Both the position numbers and the translations under genes were made by a program. From positions 1-38,458 of the forward strand of contig JAABQG010000036.1 of NCBI GenBank assembly GCA_011391595.1: a stretch of 38,458 bases of DNA, given 5' to 3'. Position 1 is the stretch's first letter; every line of letters begins with the position of its first letter. Positions 19,977 through 31,181 of this stretch are shown here, piece after piece. A model generated the notes under the pieces. That model did not search any database. It saw nothing but the letters and a program-made list of their open reading frames with translations, and was not told the DNA's origin. This DNA comes from Hydrogenophaga sp. Its GTDB lineage: Bacteria; Pseudomonadota; Gammaproteobacteria; Burkholderiales; Burkholderiaceae_C.

Positions 19977-21115
19977 GCCTCTCTGTTCATGGCCTTTCTG
20001 GCTGTGTTCGTGCGGCTCTGCTGGCTTTGCTCGCCGGCTTGCTGGTCGCCTGTGCGGGAGGCGCCGAGAAACCCAAGCCCACCGAGCTGCCGCCCAACGC
20101 AGCACTGATCGGGGTCCGACTCGCGTGGAGCGGCAGCATCGGCGCCGTGACCTTTCCCCTGGATGTCCGCGTGAATGGAAGCACGGTAGCCCTCGCAAGC
20201 AGTGATGGCACTGTGCTCGCCCTTGATGCGGGTACTGGTCGCGAGATATGGCGTACCAAGGCGGGCGAAGCGCTTGCCGCGGGCGTCGGCAGCGACGGAA
20301 AAACAACGGTGGTCGTCACACGCTCCAACCTGGTCGTGGCTTTCAATGACGGTCGCGAAATTTGGCGGCAGAAGATCCCGGCGCAGATCTATACCGCGCC
20401 GCTCGTGGCGGGTGAGAGAGTCTTCGTGCTGGCGGCAGATCGCTCGGTCACCGCGCTAGACGGGCTGACCGGCCGGAAACTTTGGGCGCAACAGCGTCCG
20501 GGCGACCCACTGGTGTTGCGGCAATCCGGCGTGATTCTGGCGGTCGGCGATACCTTGGTGGTTGGATTGTCCGGCCGAATGGTAGGCATGAATCCGTTGA
20601 ATGGCAGCGTGCGGTGGGAGGTGCCCCTTGCCACGCCGCGCGGGACGAATGACATTGAACGCCTGGTCGATCTCGTTGGCACTGTCAGCCGGGACGGCAG
20701 CAATGTCTGCGCGCGGGCCTTTCAGGCGAATGTGGGTTGTGTAGACACTTCACGTGGTTCACTGGTGTGGGGCCAGGCGTCCAACGGCATGGTGGGCGTC
20801 GCGGGCAATGCAAAGTCACTTTTTGGCGTGGAATTCGATGGCAAGGTTGTCGCCTGGAACCGGATCAGCGGTGAACGCCTCTGGATATCGGAGCGACTCA
20901 GGTACCGTGGTTTGAGTTCACCGGTCGTCGCCGGGCGATCGGTTGTCGTTGGCGACAATGCCGGACTTCTTCATCTTCTCTCGGTGGAAGACGGCAGCCC
21001 GCTCAATCGTCTGACCACCGATGGATCTGCCATCGCGGCCCCCCCTGTCATGTCAGGCGACACGCTGATCGCTGTCACCCGCAATGGCGGAGTTTTCGGC
21101 TTCCGGCCGGAATGA
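19973..21115 (+). CDS. bamB: Outer membrane protein assembly factor BamB
   Basis: Lipoprotein scaffold of the BAM complex, an eight-bladed beta-propeller that interacts with BamA POTRA domains. The 380-residue precursor has a signal peptide ending in LLVAC (lipidated C27). PQQ-like propeller repeats follow, recognisable by their closing tryptophan motifs: LDAGTGREIWRTKAGE, FNDGREIWRQKIP, LDGLTGRKLWAQQ, MNPLNGSVRWEVPL, SRGSLVWGQ and WNRISGERLWISE. The start is ATG 19973, overlapping the yfgM stop by four bases. der follows after 18 bases. The partner lipoprotein BamD is encoded about 10 kb away in this window. Confidence 0.96.
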   Translation: MSLSVHGLSGCVRAALLALLAGLLVACAGGAEKPKPTELPPNAALIGVRLAWSGSIGAVTFPLDVRVNGSTVALASSDGTVLALDAGTGREIWRTKAGEALAAGVGSDGKTTVVVTRSNLVVAFNDGREIWRQKIPAQIYTAPLVAGERVFVLAADRSVTALDGLTGRKLWAQQRPGDPLVLRQSGVILAVGDTLVVGLSGRMVGMNPLNGSVRWEVPLATPRGTNDIERLVDLVGTVSRDGSNVCARAFQANVGCVDTSRGSLVWGQASNGMVGVAGNAKSLFGVEFDGKVVAWNRISGERLWISERLRYRGLSSPVVAGRSVVVGDNAGLLHLLSVEDGSPLNRLTTDGSAIAAPPVMSGDTLIAVTRNGGVFGFRPE

Positions 21116-21133
21116 CCAGACAGGCCATCTGAC

Positions 21134-22477
21134 GTGAAACCTGTTCTGGCCCTGGTCGGTCGACCCAACGTCGGCAAGTCAACGCTTTTCAATCGTCTCA
21201 CCAAGTCGCGTGATGCGATCGTGGCCGACTTCGCCGGCCTGACACGTGACCGCCACTATGGCAATGGCAGGCAAGGCAGGCACGAGTTCATCGTGATAGA
21301 TACCGGCGGATTTGAGCCAGATGCCGCCAGCGGCATTTTCAAGGAAATGGCCAAACAGGCGCAGCAGGCGGTTGCCGAAGCGGATGTCGTCATCTTTGTC
21401 GTGGATGCGCGGGCGGGGCTGTCCGCCCAGGATCATGACATCGCCAAGTACCTTCGAAAGCTCGGAAAACCCTGCGTCCTGACCGCCAACAAGGCCGAGG
21501 GGATGCATGAAGGCATCCAGCTCTCCGAGTTCTTCGAACTGGGGTTCGGTCAGGTCATTCCAGTGTCTGCGGCGCACGGGCAGGGGATCCGCGAACTCGT
21601 TGAACTGGCGCTGGCACCGCTTCATTTGCCAGACCCCGACGACGAGGTCGTGCAACCGGATCCTGGCGTGATCAAGCTCGCGGTGGCAGGACGGCCGAAT
21701 GTCGGCAAGTCCACGCTCATCAACACCTGGCTGGGCGAAGAGCGCCTGGTGGCTTTTGATTTGCCCGGGACGACACGAGACGCCATCACGGTACCGTTCG
21801 AGCACAAGGGACAACGCTTCGAACTGATTGACACCGCCGGATTGCGGCGTAAAGGCAAGGTGTTCGAGGCGATTGAAAAGTTCTCGGTCGTCAAGACGCT
21901 GCAGGCGATCGAAACCGCCAATGTCGTGCTTTTGCTCCTGGATGCCACGCAGGGCGTGACGGACCAGGACGCCCACATCGCCGGATACGCCCTCGAAAGT
22001 GGGCGGGCGGTGGTGCTCGCCGTCAACAAGTGGGACGCCATTGACGCGTACCAGAGGGAACTGGTTCAGCGCTCCATCGAAACCCGTCTGGCCTTCCTCA
22101 AGTTTGCGTCCCTGCATTTCATCTCGGCCCGCAAGCGGCAGGGACTTGGGCCTTTGTGGACATCCATCATCCAGGCCCACAAGGCAGCGACCCGCAAGAT
22201 GTCGACACCAGTCCTGACGCGGCTTTTGCTGGAGGCGGTCCAGTTTCAGTCGCCCCAACGCGCGGGAATGTTCCGGCCCAAGTTGCGCTATGCCCATCAG
22301 GGCGGCATGAATCCCCCGATCATCATCATCCATGGCAATTCGCTGGAACATGTCACGGAATCCTACAAGCGCTTTCTCGAAGGCCGCTTTCGCAAGGAAT
22401 TCGACCTGGTCGGGACGCCATTGCGTATCGAGATGAAGAGTTCAAAGAATCCTTATTCAACCCAGGACGAAAGCTGA
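21134..22477 (+). CDS. der: Ribosome biogenesis GTPase Der (EngA)
   Basis: Essential GTPase with two tandem G domains, acting in assembly of the 50S subunit. The first G domain begins with GRPNVGKST (9-17) and has DTGGFE and NKAEG; the second has its own GRPNVGKST near residue 190, with [21 protein letters not shown] and NKWD. A C-terminal KH-like domain ends with [10 protein letters not shown] and [21 protein letters not shown]. It is 447 residues long, a usual length. The start is GTG 21134, directly at the conserved [11 protein letters not shown] beginning; no ATG is available and the ribosome-binding site is weak. Confidence 0.97.
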   Translation: MKPVLALVGRPNVGKSTLFNRLTKSRDAIVADFAGLTRDRHYGNGRQGRHEFIVIDTGGFEPDAASGIFKEMAKQAQQAVAEADVVIFVVDARAGLSAQDHDIAKYLRKLGKPCVLTANKAEGMHEGIQLSEFFELGFGQVIPVSAAHGQGIRELVELALAPLHLPDPDDEVVQPDPGVIKLAVAGRPNVGKSTLINTWLGEERLVAFDLPGTTRDAITVPFEHKGQRFELIDTAGLRRKGKVFEAIEKFSVVKTLQAIETANVVLLLLDATQGVTDQDAHIAGYALESGRAVVLAVNKWDAIDAYQRELVQRSIETRLAFLKFASLHFISARKRQGLGPLWTSIIQAHKAATRKMSTPVLTRLLLEAVQFQSPQRAGMFRPKLRYAHQGGMNPPIIIIHGNSLEHVTESYKRFLEGRFRKEFDLVGTPLRIEMKSSKNPYSTQDES

Positions 22478-22533
22478 CGCGCTTTCCGCCAAATCAGGGT
22501 TTTCGTAAGGTAATTTCCCCCCGTTCTCCGGCT

Positions 22534-22549
22534 ACAGCGACGTCGCTGT
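22534..22549. promoter_or_regulatory. Perfect 16-bp palindrome ACAGCGACGTCGCTGT upstream of hfq
   Basis: The sequence is its own reverse complement over 16 bases, in the 117-base gap between der and hfq, 45 bases before the hfq start. As RNA it can form a six-base stem with an ACGT loop, but GTTAAGG rather than a T-run follows, so it is not a standard terminator. It fits an operator for a dimeric regulator or a leader hairpin in hfq mRNA. Confidence 0.5.
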
Positions 22550-22594
22550 GTTAAGGTAGACAGCCAAATACAACTTTTGAACACGGAGAATATC

Positions 22595-22843
22595 GTGAGC
22601 AACAAAGGGCAACTTTTGCAGGATCCCTTCCTTAACGCCCTCCGGCGAGAACATGTTCCGGTGTCGATCTACCTCGTCAACGGCATCAAGCTGCAGGGAC
22701 AGATCGAGTCGTTCGACCAGTACGTTGTCCTGCTGCGCAATACCGTGACGCAGATGGTCTACAAGCATGCCATTTCCACCATCGTCCCCGGGCGCGCGGT
22801 GAATTTCTCGGCAACTGAGGGTGCTGAGCCTGCACCCGTCTGA
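22595..22843 (+). CDS. hfq: RNA chaperone Hfq
   Basis: Hexameric Sm-like RNA chaperone that pairs small RNAs with mRNAs. The 82-residue protein carries the full Sm1 and Sm2 motifs: [19 protein letters not shown] at the N-terminus, [24 protein letters not shown], and the proximal-face signature [10 protein letters not shown], followed by a short tail typical of betaproteobacteria. The start is GTG 22595, preceded by GGAG at 22585-22588. An in-frame upstream TTG at 22577 would add six non-conserved residues and is rejected. It heads the hfq-hflX-hflK-hflC group. Confidence 0.97.
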   Translation: MSNKGQLLQDPFLNALRREHVPVSIYLVNGIKLQGQIESFDQYVVLLRNTVTQMVYKHAISTIVPGRAVNFSATEGAEPAPV

Positions 22844-22875
22844 CATGCGTCATGTGATCAGCGGTCATTGCCGCA

Positions 22876-22889
22876 TGGAGCGCGCTCCA
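22876..22889. promoter_or_regulatory. Perfect 14-bp palindrome TGGAGCGCGCTCCA between hfq and hflX
   Basis: This sequence is self-complementary over 14 bases and lies 33 bases after the hfq stop, just ahead of the likely hflX start at 22904. It could form a stem in the hfq-hflX transcript that gates hflX translation, or bind a dimeric protein. No T-run follows it. If hflX starts at TTG 22868 instead, it would be coding. Confidence 0.4.
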
Positions 22890-22903
22890 GCCGCTGCACC
22901 GCG

Positions 22904-24082
22904 TTGAGTCCGGCTGACAAACTCAACCCCGCCACCACGCTCGCTGTGCTTGTCGGCGTGGATTTCGGGCTGCCCCACTTTGACGCGGGCCTGGAAGAAC
23001 TGGGCCTGCTGGCACAGACGGCGGGACTGACGCCGGTTGCCCGAATCACCTGCAAACGCAAGGCACCCGATGCGGCGTTGTTTGTCGGCAGCGGCAAGGC
23101 GGATGAAATCAAGTTTCTCGCCGAACAGCATGGGGCCCGGGAAATCCTCTTCGATCAGTCCCTCAGTCCTGCCCAGCAGAGGAACCTGGAGCGCCACATC
23201 GGCTTGCCGGTCAATGACCGCACCCTGCTGATACTTGAAATCTTCGCCCAACGGGCCCGGAGTCACGAGGGCAAACTCCAGGTCGAACTCGCCCGGCTGC
23301 AGTACGTGAGCACGCGCCTGGTGCGCCGCTGGTCTCACCTGGAACGCCAGAGTGGCGGCATTGGCTTGCGAGGCGGGCCGGGCGAGACCCAGATCGAACT
23401 CGACCGACGGATGATTGGCGACGCCATCAAGCGCACCCGTGATCGACTTGAAAAGGTCAAGCGGCAAAGGGCCACGCAACGCCGACAGCGTGCCCGGCGC
23501 GACAACTACGCGATATCACTGGTCGGCTACACCAACTCCGGCAAATCCACCTTGTTCAATGCCTTGGTCAAGGCGCAGACTTATGCTGCCGACCAGTTGT
23601 TTGCGACACTGGACACCACGACGCGGCAGCTTTATCTGGGCGAGGCCAGCCGCTCCGTGTCCCTGTCCGATACGGTCGGATTCATCCGCGATCTCCCGCA
23701 TGGCCTGATTGATGCATTTCGCGCTACATTGCAGGAAGCCGCCGATGCCGATCTTTTGCTGCACGTCGTGGATGCTGCGAACCCTGGCTACCCTGAGCAG
23801 ATGGCCGAGGTGCGCCGCGTGCTCGACGAGATTGGCGCCAGCGGAGTGCCGCAAGTATTGGTATTCAACAAGATCGACGCCCTTGAACCGGATCGGCGAC
23901 CCCTGCATCTGGTTGACACGTTCGACTTTGATGGCATCCCCGTCCCCCGCGTATTCGTCAGCGCCCGCACCGGGGAGGGGTTGCCAGCGCTTCGCGCGCG
24001 GCTTGGCGACATCGTGCGCAAGGCAATGCCCGGACAGAACGCACCGGATTACATGAGCCAATTCAACGACGCCATTCCCTGA
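22904..24082 (+). CDS. hflX: Ribosome-associated GTPase HflX
   Basis: GTPase that binds the 50S subunit and splits stalled or heat-damaged ribosomes. The N-terminal nucleotide-binding domain has ITCKRKAPDAALFVGSGK, the coiled region ILEIFAQRARSHEGKLQVE, and GGPGETQIELDRR. The G domain has Walker A GYTNSGKST, DTVGFIRDLPH and NKID. From TTG 22904 the protein is 392 residues. The frame has no ATG or GTG start: only TTG 22868 or TTG 22904. I prefer the second because it starts closer to the conserved region (MSPADKLNPATT). Neither has a convincing ribosome-binding site, so coupling to hfq is likely. Confidence 0.93.
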   Translation: MSPADKLNPATTLAVLVGVDFGLPHFDAGLEELGLLAQTAGLTPVARITCKRKAPDAALFVGSGKADEIKFLAEQHGAREILFDQSLSPAQQRNLERHIGLPVNDRTLLILEIFAQRARSHEGKLQVELARLQYVSTRLVRRWSHLERQSGGIGLRGGPGETQIELDRRMIGDAIKRTRDRLEKVKRQRATQRRQRARRDNYAISLVGYTNSGKSTLFNALVKAQTYAADQLFATLDTTTRQLYLGEASRSVSLSDTVGFIRDLPHGLIDAFRATLQEAADADLLLHVVDAANPGYPEQMAEVRRVLDEIGASGVPQVLVFNKIDALEPDRRPLHLVDTFDFDGIPVPRVFVSARTGEGLPALRARLGDIVRKAMPGQNAPDYMSQFNDAIP

Positions 24083-24116
24083 TTGGGCACAATCGGGGTA
24101 CAGATACACGATAACC

Positions 24117-25520
24117 ATGCGAATGAAACTCAATTTAAGCGCCTTTCAAAGTTCAGGACTTGGGCACCGCATCCGGGGGATGTTCAATCTGAACGACCCC
24201 CGTTGGGGACGTTCGGGTGACAAACCCTCCGAAGGTGATCAGCCCGAGCCGCCCCGTCCGGACGCCGAACCGCCCTTGCCGCCGTCTGGAAACAGCCGGG
24301 ATCAGGGCAAAGGGCCCAACCAGGGTCCACCGGATCTCGACGAGTTGTGGCGCGATTTCAATCGCAAGCTGGGCGGGTTGTTCGGCAGTGCCCGGGGCGC
24401 CGGCCGCGGCGGAAGCAGTGGCGGTGGTGGCGGCGGCTTTCAGCCACCCGACATGAAGAGCGCAGGGCTGGGGGTTGGTCTGGTTGCCGGCGTAGCGCTG
24501 CTGATCTGGCTGGGCACCGGGTTTTTCATCGTCCAGGAAGGCCAGCAGGCTGTCATTACCCAGTTTGGCAAATACAACTCCACGGTGGGTGCCGGTTTCA
24601 ACTGGCGCCTGCCGTATCCCGTGCAGCGTCACGAAATCGTGGTGGTGACCCAGATCCGCTCGGTCGATGTCGGGCGCGACGTGATCGTCAAGGCGACAGG
24701 GCTGCGCGATTCCGCCATGCTCACGGCCGACGAGAACATCGTCGAGATCAAGTTCGCCGTGCAATACCGGCTGAACGATGCCAGAGCCTATCTTTTCGAG
24801 AGCAAGGATCCGGCAGCCGCAGTCGTGCTCGCGGCGGAGTCGGCAGTGCGCGAAGTGGTCGGGAAGATGAAGATGGACCTGGCGCTGGCTGACGAGCGCG
24901 ACCAGATCGCGCCGCGCGTGCGAGCCCGCATGCAGGAGATTCTTGACCTGTACAAGGTCGGCATTGAAGTCGTTGGTATCAACCTGCAGCAGAGCGGCGT
25001 GCGTCCGCCCGAGCAGGTTCAGGCCGCCTTTGACGACGTGCTCAAGGCCGGGCAGGAGCGTGAACGCGCCAAGAACGAGGCGCAGGCCTACGCCAACGAC
25101 GTGATACCGCGGGCCGTCGGTTCGGCCTCCCGATTGCGCGAAGAATCTGAAGCCTACCGCGCGCGCATCGTGGCGCAGGCCCAGGGTGATTCGCAGCGTT
25201 TCCGCTCGATCCTGACGGAGTACCAGAAAGCGCCCCAGGTTACGCGCGACCGCATGTTCATCGACGCCATGCAGCAGGTCTACACCAATGTCAGCAAGGT
25301 TCTCATTGAGTCGCGTGCCGGGTCCAACCTGCTGTACCTGCCGCTGGACAGGATATTGCAGATGACCGGGCAAGGCGGCGCCGCTGCAACTGCTGACGCA
25401 GCCGTGCCGGCGTCGGGTGCCACACCCCCCGCCCCATTGCCCGCGTCACCGGCCCCTGCCGCCCCGGCCGATTCCCGTTCGCGTGACGCCGCACGCACAC
25501 GCGACCGCGAAACCCGCTAA
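24117..25520 (+). CDS. hflK: FtsH protease modulator HflK
   Basis: SPFH-domain inner-membrane protein that, with HflC, forms the large cage around FtsH and modulates its proteolysis. The 467-residue protein has a Pro/Gly-rich cytosolic N-terminus including DLDELWRDFNRKLGGLFG, one transmembrane helix (117-138), then the SPFH domain beginning at VQEGQQAVITQFGKY and a helical region rich in Ala/Glu/Arg (ERERAKNEAQAYANDVIPRA). A low-complexity Ala/Pro tail ends the protein. The start is uncertain: ATG 24117, ATG 24123, or ATG 24180, which begins at the conserved MFNLNDPRWGR and is close to the usual N-terminus. hflC follows after 11 bases. Confidence 0.93.
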   Translation: MRMKLNLSAFQSSGLGHRIRGMFNLNDPRWGRSGDKPSEGDQPEPPRPDAEPPLPPSGNSRDQGKGPNQGPPDLDELWRDFNRKLGGLFGSARGAGRGGSSGGGGGGFQPPDMKSAGLGVGLVAGVALLIWLGTGFFIVQEGQQAVITQFGKYNSTVGAGFNWRLPYPVQRHEIVVVTQIRSVDVGRDVIVKATGLRDSAMLTADENIVEIKFAVQYRLNDARAYLFESKDPAAAVVLAAESAVREVVGKMKMDLALADERDQIAPRVRARMQEILDLYKVGIEVVGINLQQSGVRPPEQVQAAFDDVLKAGQERERAKNEAQAYANDVIPRAVGSASRLREESEAYRARIVAQAQGDSQRFRSILTEYQKAPQVTRDRMFIDAMQQVYTNVSKVLIESRAGSNLLYLPLDRILQMTGQGGAAATADAAVPASGATPPAPLPASPAPAAPADSRSRDAARTRDRETR

Positions 25521-25531
25521 GGAAGAACAAA

Positions 25532-26437
25532 GTGAACAGAGTCGGATTTATTGCTTCCTCCCTGCTGATCCTGCTGGCATTGCTCAGCTCCACGCTGTTC
25601 GTGGTCGATCAGCGCCAGTTCGGTGTGGTGTTTGCGCTCGGGCAGATCAAGAACGTGATCACCGAACCAGGCCTTCATGCCAAGTTGCCGCCACCCTTCC
25701 AGAACGTCTCCTACATTGACAAGCGCCTGCTCGTGCTCGAGAGCGTCGACGCTGAGCCCATGCTGACGGCCGAAAAGCAGCGCGTGGTGATTGACTGGTA
25801 CGTGCGCTGGCGCATCACCGAACCCACCGAATACATCCGCAATGTCGGTCTCGACGAGAAAGCCGGTGCCAACCAGCTCAATCGTGTGATCCGCAATGCT
25901 TTCCAGGAGGAAATCAACAAGCGCACGGTCAAGGACCTTCTGGCCAGCCGGGATTCTCTGGTGGCGGATGTCAAGCGCGAAGTGCTGGTGGCCGTGCGCG
26001 GGGCCAAGCCCTGGGGGATCGATGTGGTCGATGTCCGCATCACGCGCATTGACTACGTGGAGGCCATCACGGAGTCCGTGTTCAAGCGCATGGTCGCTGA
26101 ACGCCAGCGTGTGGCCAACGAGTTGCGCTCCACCGGCGCGGCCGAAGGCGAAAAGATCCGCGCCGACGCTGATCGCCAGCGCGAGGTGACGGTGGCCAAC
26201 GCCTACCGGGATGCCCAGAAAGTCAAGGGCGAAGGCGATGCCGAAGCGGCCCGCACCTTTGCCGAGGCCTTTGGCCGCGATCCACAGTTTGCCCAGTTCT
26301 ACCGAAGCCTCGACGCTTACAAGGCCAGCTTCAACAAGAAGAGCGATGTCATGGTCCTCGACCCTTCGTCTGAATTTTTCAAGGCCATGCGTGGCAGTGG
26401 CAATGCGGCAGCTGCGGCGGCGCCCGCCAAGAAGTAA
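25532..26437 (+). CDS. hflC: FtsH protease modulator HflC
   Basis: Partner of HflK in the FtsH-HflKC membrane complex. The 301-residue protein has an N-terminal transmembrane helix (about 5-23, ASSLLILLALLSSTLFVV) and the SPFH domain opening with DQRQFGVVFALGQIKNVI and PGLHAKLPPPFQNV. The conserved VIDWYVRWRITEPTEYIRNV stretch follows, then a long helical segment RQRVANELRSTGAAEGEKIRADADRQREV. The start is GTG 25532, with AAGGAAGAA upstream. It is followed after 3 bases by the DUF2065 gene. Confidence 0.96.
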   Translation: MNRVGFIASSLLILLALLSSTLFVVDQRQFGVVFALGQIKNVITEPGLHAKLPPPFQNVSYIDKRLLVLESVDAEPMLTAEKQRVVIDWYVRWRITEPTEYIRNVGLDEKAGANQLNRVIRNAFQEEINKRTVKDLLASRDSLVADVKREVLVAVRGAKPWGIDVVDVRITRIDYVEAITESVFKRMVAERQRVANELRSTGAAEGEKIRADADRQREVTVANAYRDAQKVKGEGDAEAARTFAEAFGRDPQFAQFYRSLDAYKASFNKKSDVMVLDPSSEFFKAMRGSGNAAAAAAPAKK

Positions 26438-26440
26438 CGC

Positions 26441-26629
26441 TTGGACAGCAACACCCTGCTGACGGCACTGGCCCTCGTTCTGCTGATCGAGGGCCTTTTG
26501 CCTTTTCTGTCCCCCGGCGGCTGGAAACGGATGTTTTCGCAACTGCTCCAGTTGCACGACGGGCAGATCCGGTTTTTCGGCCTCATTTGCATGCTGCTGG
26601 GGCTGATGATCCTTTGGCTGGCCACATGA
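26441..26629 (+). CDS. DUF2065 (YjeT-like) small inner-membrane protein
   Basis: A 62-residue membrane protein of the DUF2065/YjeT family, whose function is unknown. Two hydrophobic helices are visible, LLTALALVLLIEGLLPFL (about 5-22) and FFGLICMLLGLMILWLA at the C-terminus, separated by the family-typical GGWKRMFSQLLQLHDGQIR. The start is TTG 26441, three bases after the hflC stop, with no other candidate upstream. In E. coli yjeT occupies the same place between hflC and purA; here hisZ intervenes before purA. Confidence 0.88.
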   Translation: MDSNTLLTALALVLLIEGLLPFLSPGGWKRMFSQLLQLHDGQIRFFGLICMLLGLMILWLAT

Positions 26630-26679
26630 AACGGCCTGCAAGCCCGGTAAAATTACGGTTTTAACAGCCCCTTCATCAC

Positions 26680-29228
<2,549 letters not shown>

Positions 29229-29249
29229 GAACCGGGAATTTCGTTACAA

Positions 29250-29279
29250 AATGGCCATATGCCAGCGCCGAATGGTCAT
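29250..29279. promoter_or_regulatory. Pair of 9-bp direct repeats AATGG(C/T)CAT, 21 bp apart
   Basis: AATGGCCAT at 29250-29258 and AATGGTCAT at 29271-29279 are in the same orientation with start points exactly 21 bases apart, about two helical turns. They lie in the 80-base gap between purA and the phosphoribosyltransferase gene, so they would present the same face of DNA to a regulator. One mismatch; no known consensus recognised. Confidence 0.3.
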
Positions 29280-29308
29280 TGTCTGCTAATTTTTCAGGAG
29301 TAATTTAC

Positions 29309-29833
29309 ATGTTGACGGAAGACGGCAAGCACCTGTACGTGAGCTACGACGAGTACCACAACCTCATCGAAAAGCTCGCGCTCAAGATCCACCAGTCCGG
29401 CTGGCATTTCGACACCATCCTGTGCCTGGCACGCGGTGGCATGCGGCCAGGCGACATCCTGTCCCGGGTGTTCAACAAGCCGCTGGCCATCATGTCCACC
29501 AGCTCCTACCGTGCCGACGCCGGCACGGTCCAGGGCAATCTGGACATCGCCCGTTTCATCACCACGCCCAAGGGCGAGATCGCCGGGCGGGTGCTGCTCG
29601 TGGATGATCTGGCGGACACCGGCCACACGCTCAAGGCGGTCTTCGAACTGCTCAAGAGCAACTACGCGCCCATCTCCGAGCTGCGCAGTGCCGTGATCTG
29701 GACCAAGGGCGTGTCCACCTTCGTGCCGGACTACTCCGTCGAGCTTCTGCCGACCAACCCCTGGATCCACCAGCCGTTCGAAAGCTACGACAGCCTGACG
29801 CCAGAAATGTTGCTGGAGAAGTGGAAGCTCTGA
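29309..29833 (+). CDS. Phosphoribosyltransferase family protein (type I, xanthine/guanine-type)
   Basis: Type I phosphoribosyltransferase of 174 residues, probably a purine base salvage enzyme using PRPP. The PRPP-binding loop is VLLVDDLADTGHTL (about 96-109), with the PPi-binding CLARGGMRPGD near residue 39 and a conserved MSTSSYRAD. Overall it resembles Gpt-like xanthine/guanine phosphoribosyltransferases, but I cannot fix the substrate from sequence alone. ATG 29309 has a strong ribosome-binding site (AGGAG at 29296-29300); upstream in-frame codons are unlikely. Placement next to purA fits a purine role. metC-like follows after 33 bases. Confidence 0.85.
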   Translation: MLTEDGKHLYVSYDEYHNLIEKLALKIHQSGWHFDTILCLARGGMRPGDILSRVFNKPLAIMSTSSYRADAGTVQGNLDIARFITTPKGEIAGRVLLVDDLADTGHTLKAVFELLKSNYAPISELRSAVIWTKGVSTFVPDYSVELLPTNPWIHQPFESYDSLTPEMLLEKWKL

Positions 29834-29866
29834 GCGCTTGCGCTGGGGCAGGCTACCATCGCGCGC

Positions 29867-31081
29867 ATGAGCTCATCGCAAATCGACCCGGTCACCGCCC
29901 TCATTCACCACCCCTACGCGCCGCCAGCGGGTTTCGCGGCGCCCCAGCCGGGCACCTTCAAGGCCTCGACTGTCATTTTTCCCAATGTCGCGGCCATGCG
30001 GGCCCGGAACTGGAAAGAGAAGTCCGGTTACACCTATGGGCTGCACGGCACCCCGTCCACCTTCCTGCTCGAAGAACGACTGTGCGCGCTTGAAGGGGGT
30101 CTGCAGTGCCTGCTGGCGCCCAGCGGCCTGGCGGCCATCGCCACGGTCGCGCTGGGCCTGCTGCGCACCGGCGATGAAGTCCTGATTCCTGACAACGCGT
30201 ACGGCCCGAACAAGGCGCTGGCCGAGGGTGAGCTCGCCGCCTGGGGCATCACCCACCGGCTCTACGACGCCATGGACCCCGCCGATCTCGCAGCCAGGAT
30301 CAGCGCGCGCACCCGGCTGGTCTGGCTGGAGGCCCCGGGCTCGGTCACCATGGAATTCCCTGATCTGCCCGAACTCGTGCGTGTGTGCCGCGCCCGTGGC
30401 GTGACGACCGCGCTGGACAACACCTGGGGCGCCGGCCTGGCCTTCCAGCCGTTTGACCTGGGTGGCGACGGCACCCGGGGTCTGGGCGTGGATATCTCCG
30501 TGCATGCCCTGACCAAGTACCCCAGTGGCGGCGGCGATGTGCTGATGGGCAGCGTGATCACGCGCGATGAGGCGCTGCACCTGAAACTCAAGCTCAGCCA
30601 TATGCGCCTGGGTGTCGGTGTGGGCGCCAATGACGTCGAGGCCGTGCTGCGCTCGTTGCCCAGCATGGCGCTGCGCTACCGGGCCCACGACGCTGTGGCG
30701 CGGGAACTGGCGCTGTGGTGCGCGCAGCAGCCCCCGTTCGTCCAGGTGCTGCATCCGGCCTTGCCAGGGGCACCGGGCCATGACCACTGGCGGCACTTGT
30801 GTGCCCCGGGGCTGGCCGCTGGCCTGTTCAGTGTGATCATCGATCCTCGCTTCACGTCTTCGCAGGTGGATGCCTTCTGTGATGCGCTGCGCCTGTTCAA
30901 GCTCGGTTACAGCTGGGGCGGGCCGATGAGCCTGGTCGTCCCCTACGATCTGGCGTCCATGCGCAACCCCTGGCCGGCGCGGGTCCGCCGCGGCACGCTG
31001 GTTCGGTTTTCGATCGGGCTCGAGAACGCGGCCGATCTACGAGACGACCTGCAACAGGCCCTGCGGGCGGCGTTGGCCTGA
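29867..31081 (+). CDS. metC: Cystathionine beta-lyase (Cys/Met metabolism PLP enzyme)
   Basis: Fold-type I PLP enzyme of the Cys/Met family that, as cystathionine beta-lyase, cleaves cystathionine to homocysteine, pyruvate and ammonia. The 404-residue protein shows YGLHGTPSTFLLEERLCALEGG, PSGLAAI, the PLP-pyridine aspartate in LDNTW (D184), and the Schiff-base lysine in SVHALTKYPSGGGD (K217). The C-terminus has FKLGYSWGGPMSL and VRFSIGLEN, which fit the MetC branch better than MetB. The start is ATG 29867 without a clear ribosome-binding site; TACCAT lies 7 bases upstream, so transcription may begin close to the start codon. Substrate preference is inferred. Confidence 0.9.
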   Translation: MSSSQIDPVTALIHHPYAPPAGFAAPQPGTFKASTVIFPNVAAMRARNWKEKSGYTYGLHGTPSTFLLEERLCALEGGLQCLLAPSGLAAIATVALGLLRTGDEVLIPDNAYGPNKALAEGELAAWGITHRLYDAMDPADLAARISARTRLVWLEAPGSVTMEFPDLPELVRVCRARGVTTALDNTWGAGLAFQPFDLGGDGTRGLGVDISVHALTKYPSGGGDVLMGSVITRDEALHLKLKLSHMRLGVGVGANDVEAVLRSLPSMALRYRAHDAVARELALWCAQQPPFVQVLHPALPGAPGHDHWRHLCAPGLAAGLFSVIIDPRFTSSQVDAFCDALRLFKLGYSWGGPMSLVVPYDLASMRNPWPARVRRGTLVRFSIGLENAADLRDDLQQALRAALA

Positions 31082-31181
31082 ACCGGAGTGCGGCTCAGTG
31101 TTTTCCGCACTGGTCAACGCGCGGCGCTGTCGGTAGGCTCGCCTGAAGCTCATTCCCTTTCCCAGTTCCCCATTGCACTCC

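Noticed and set aside
24153..26641. Two long minus-strand frames opposite hflK and hflC
   Set aside because: They mirror well-supported SPFH proteins and show no domain of their own.
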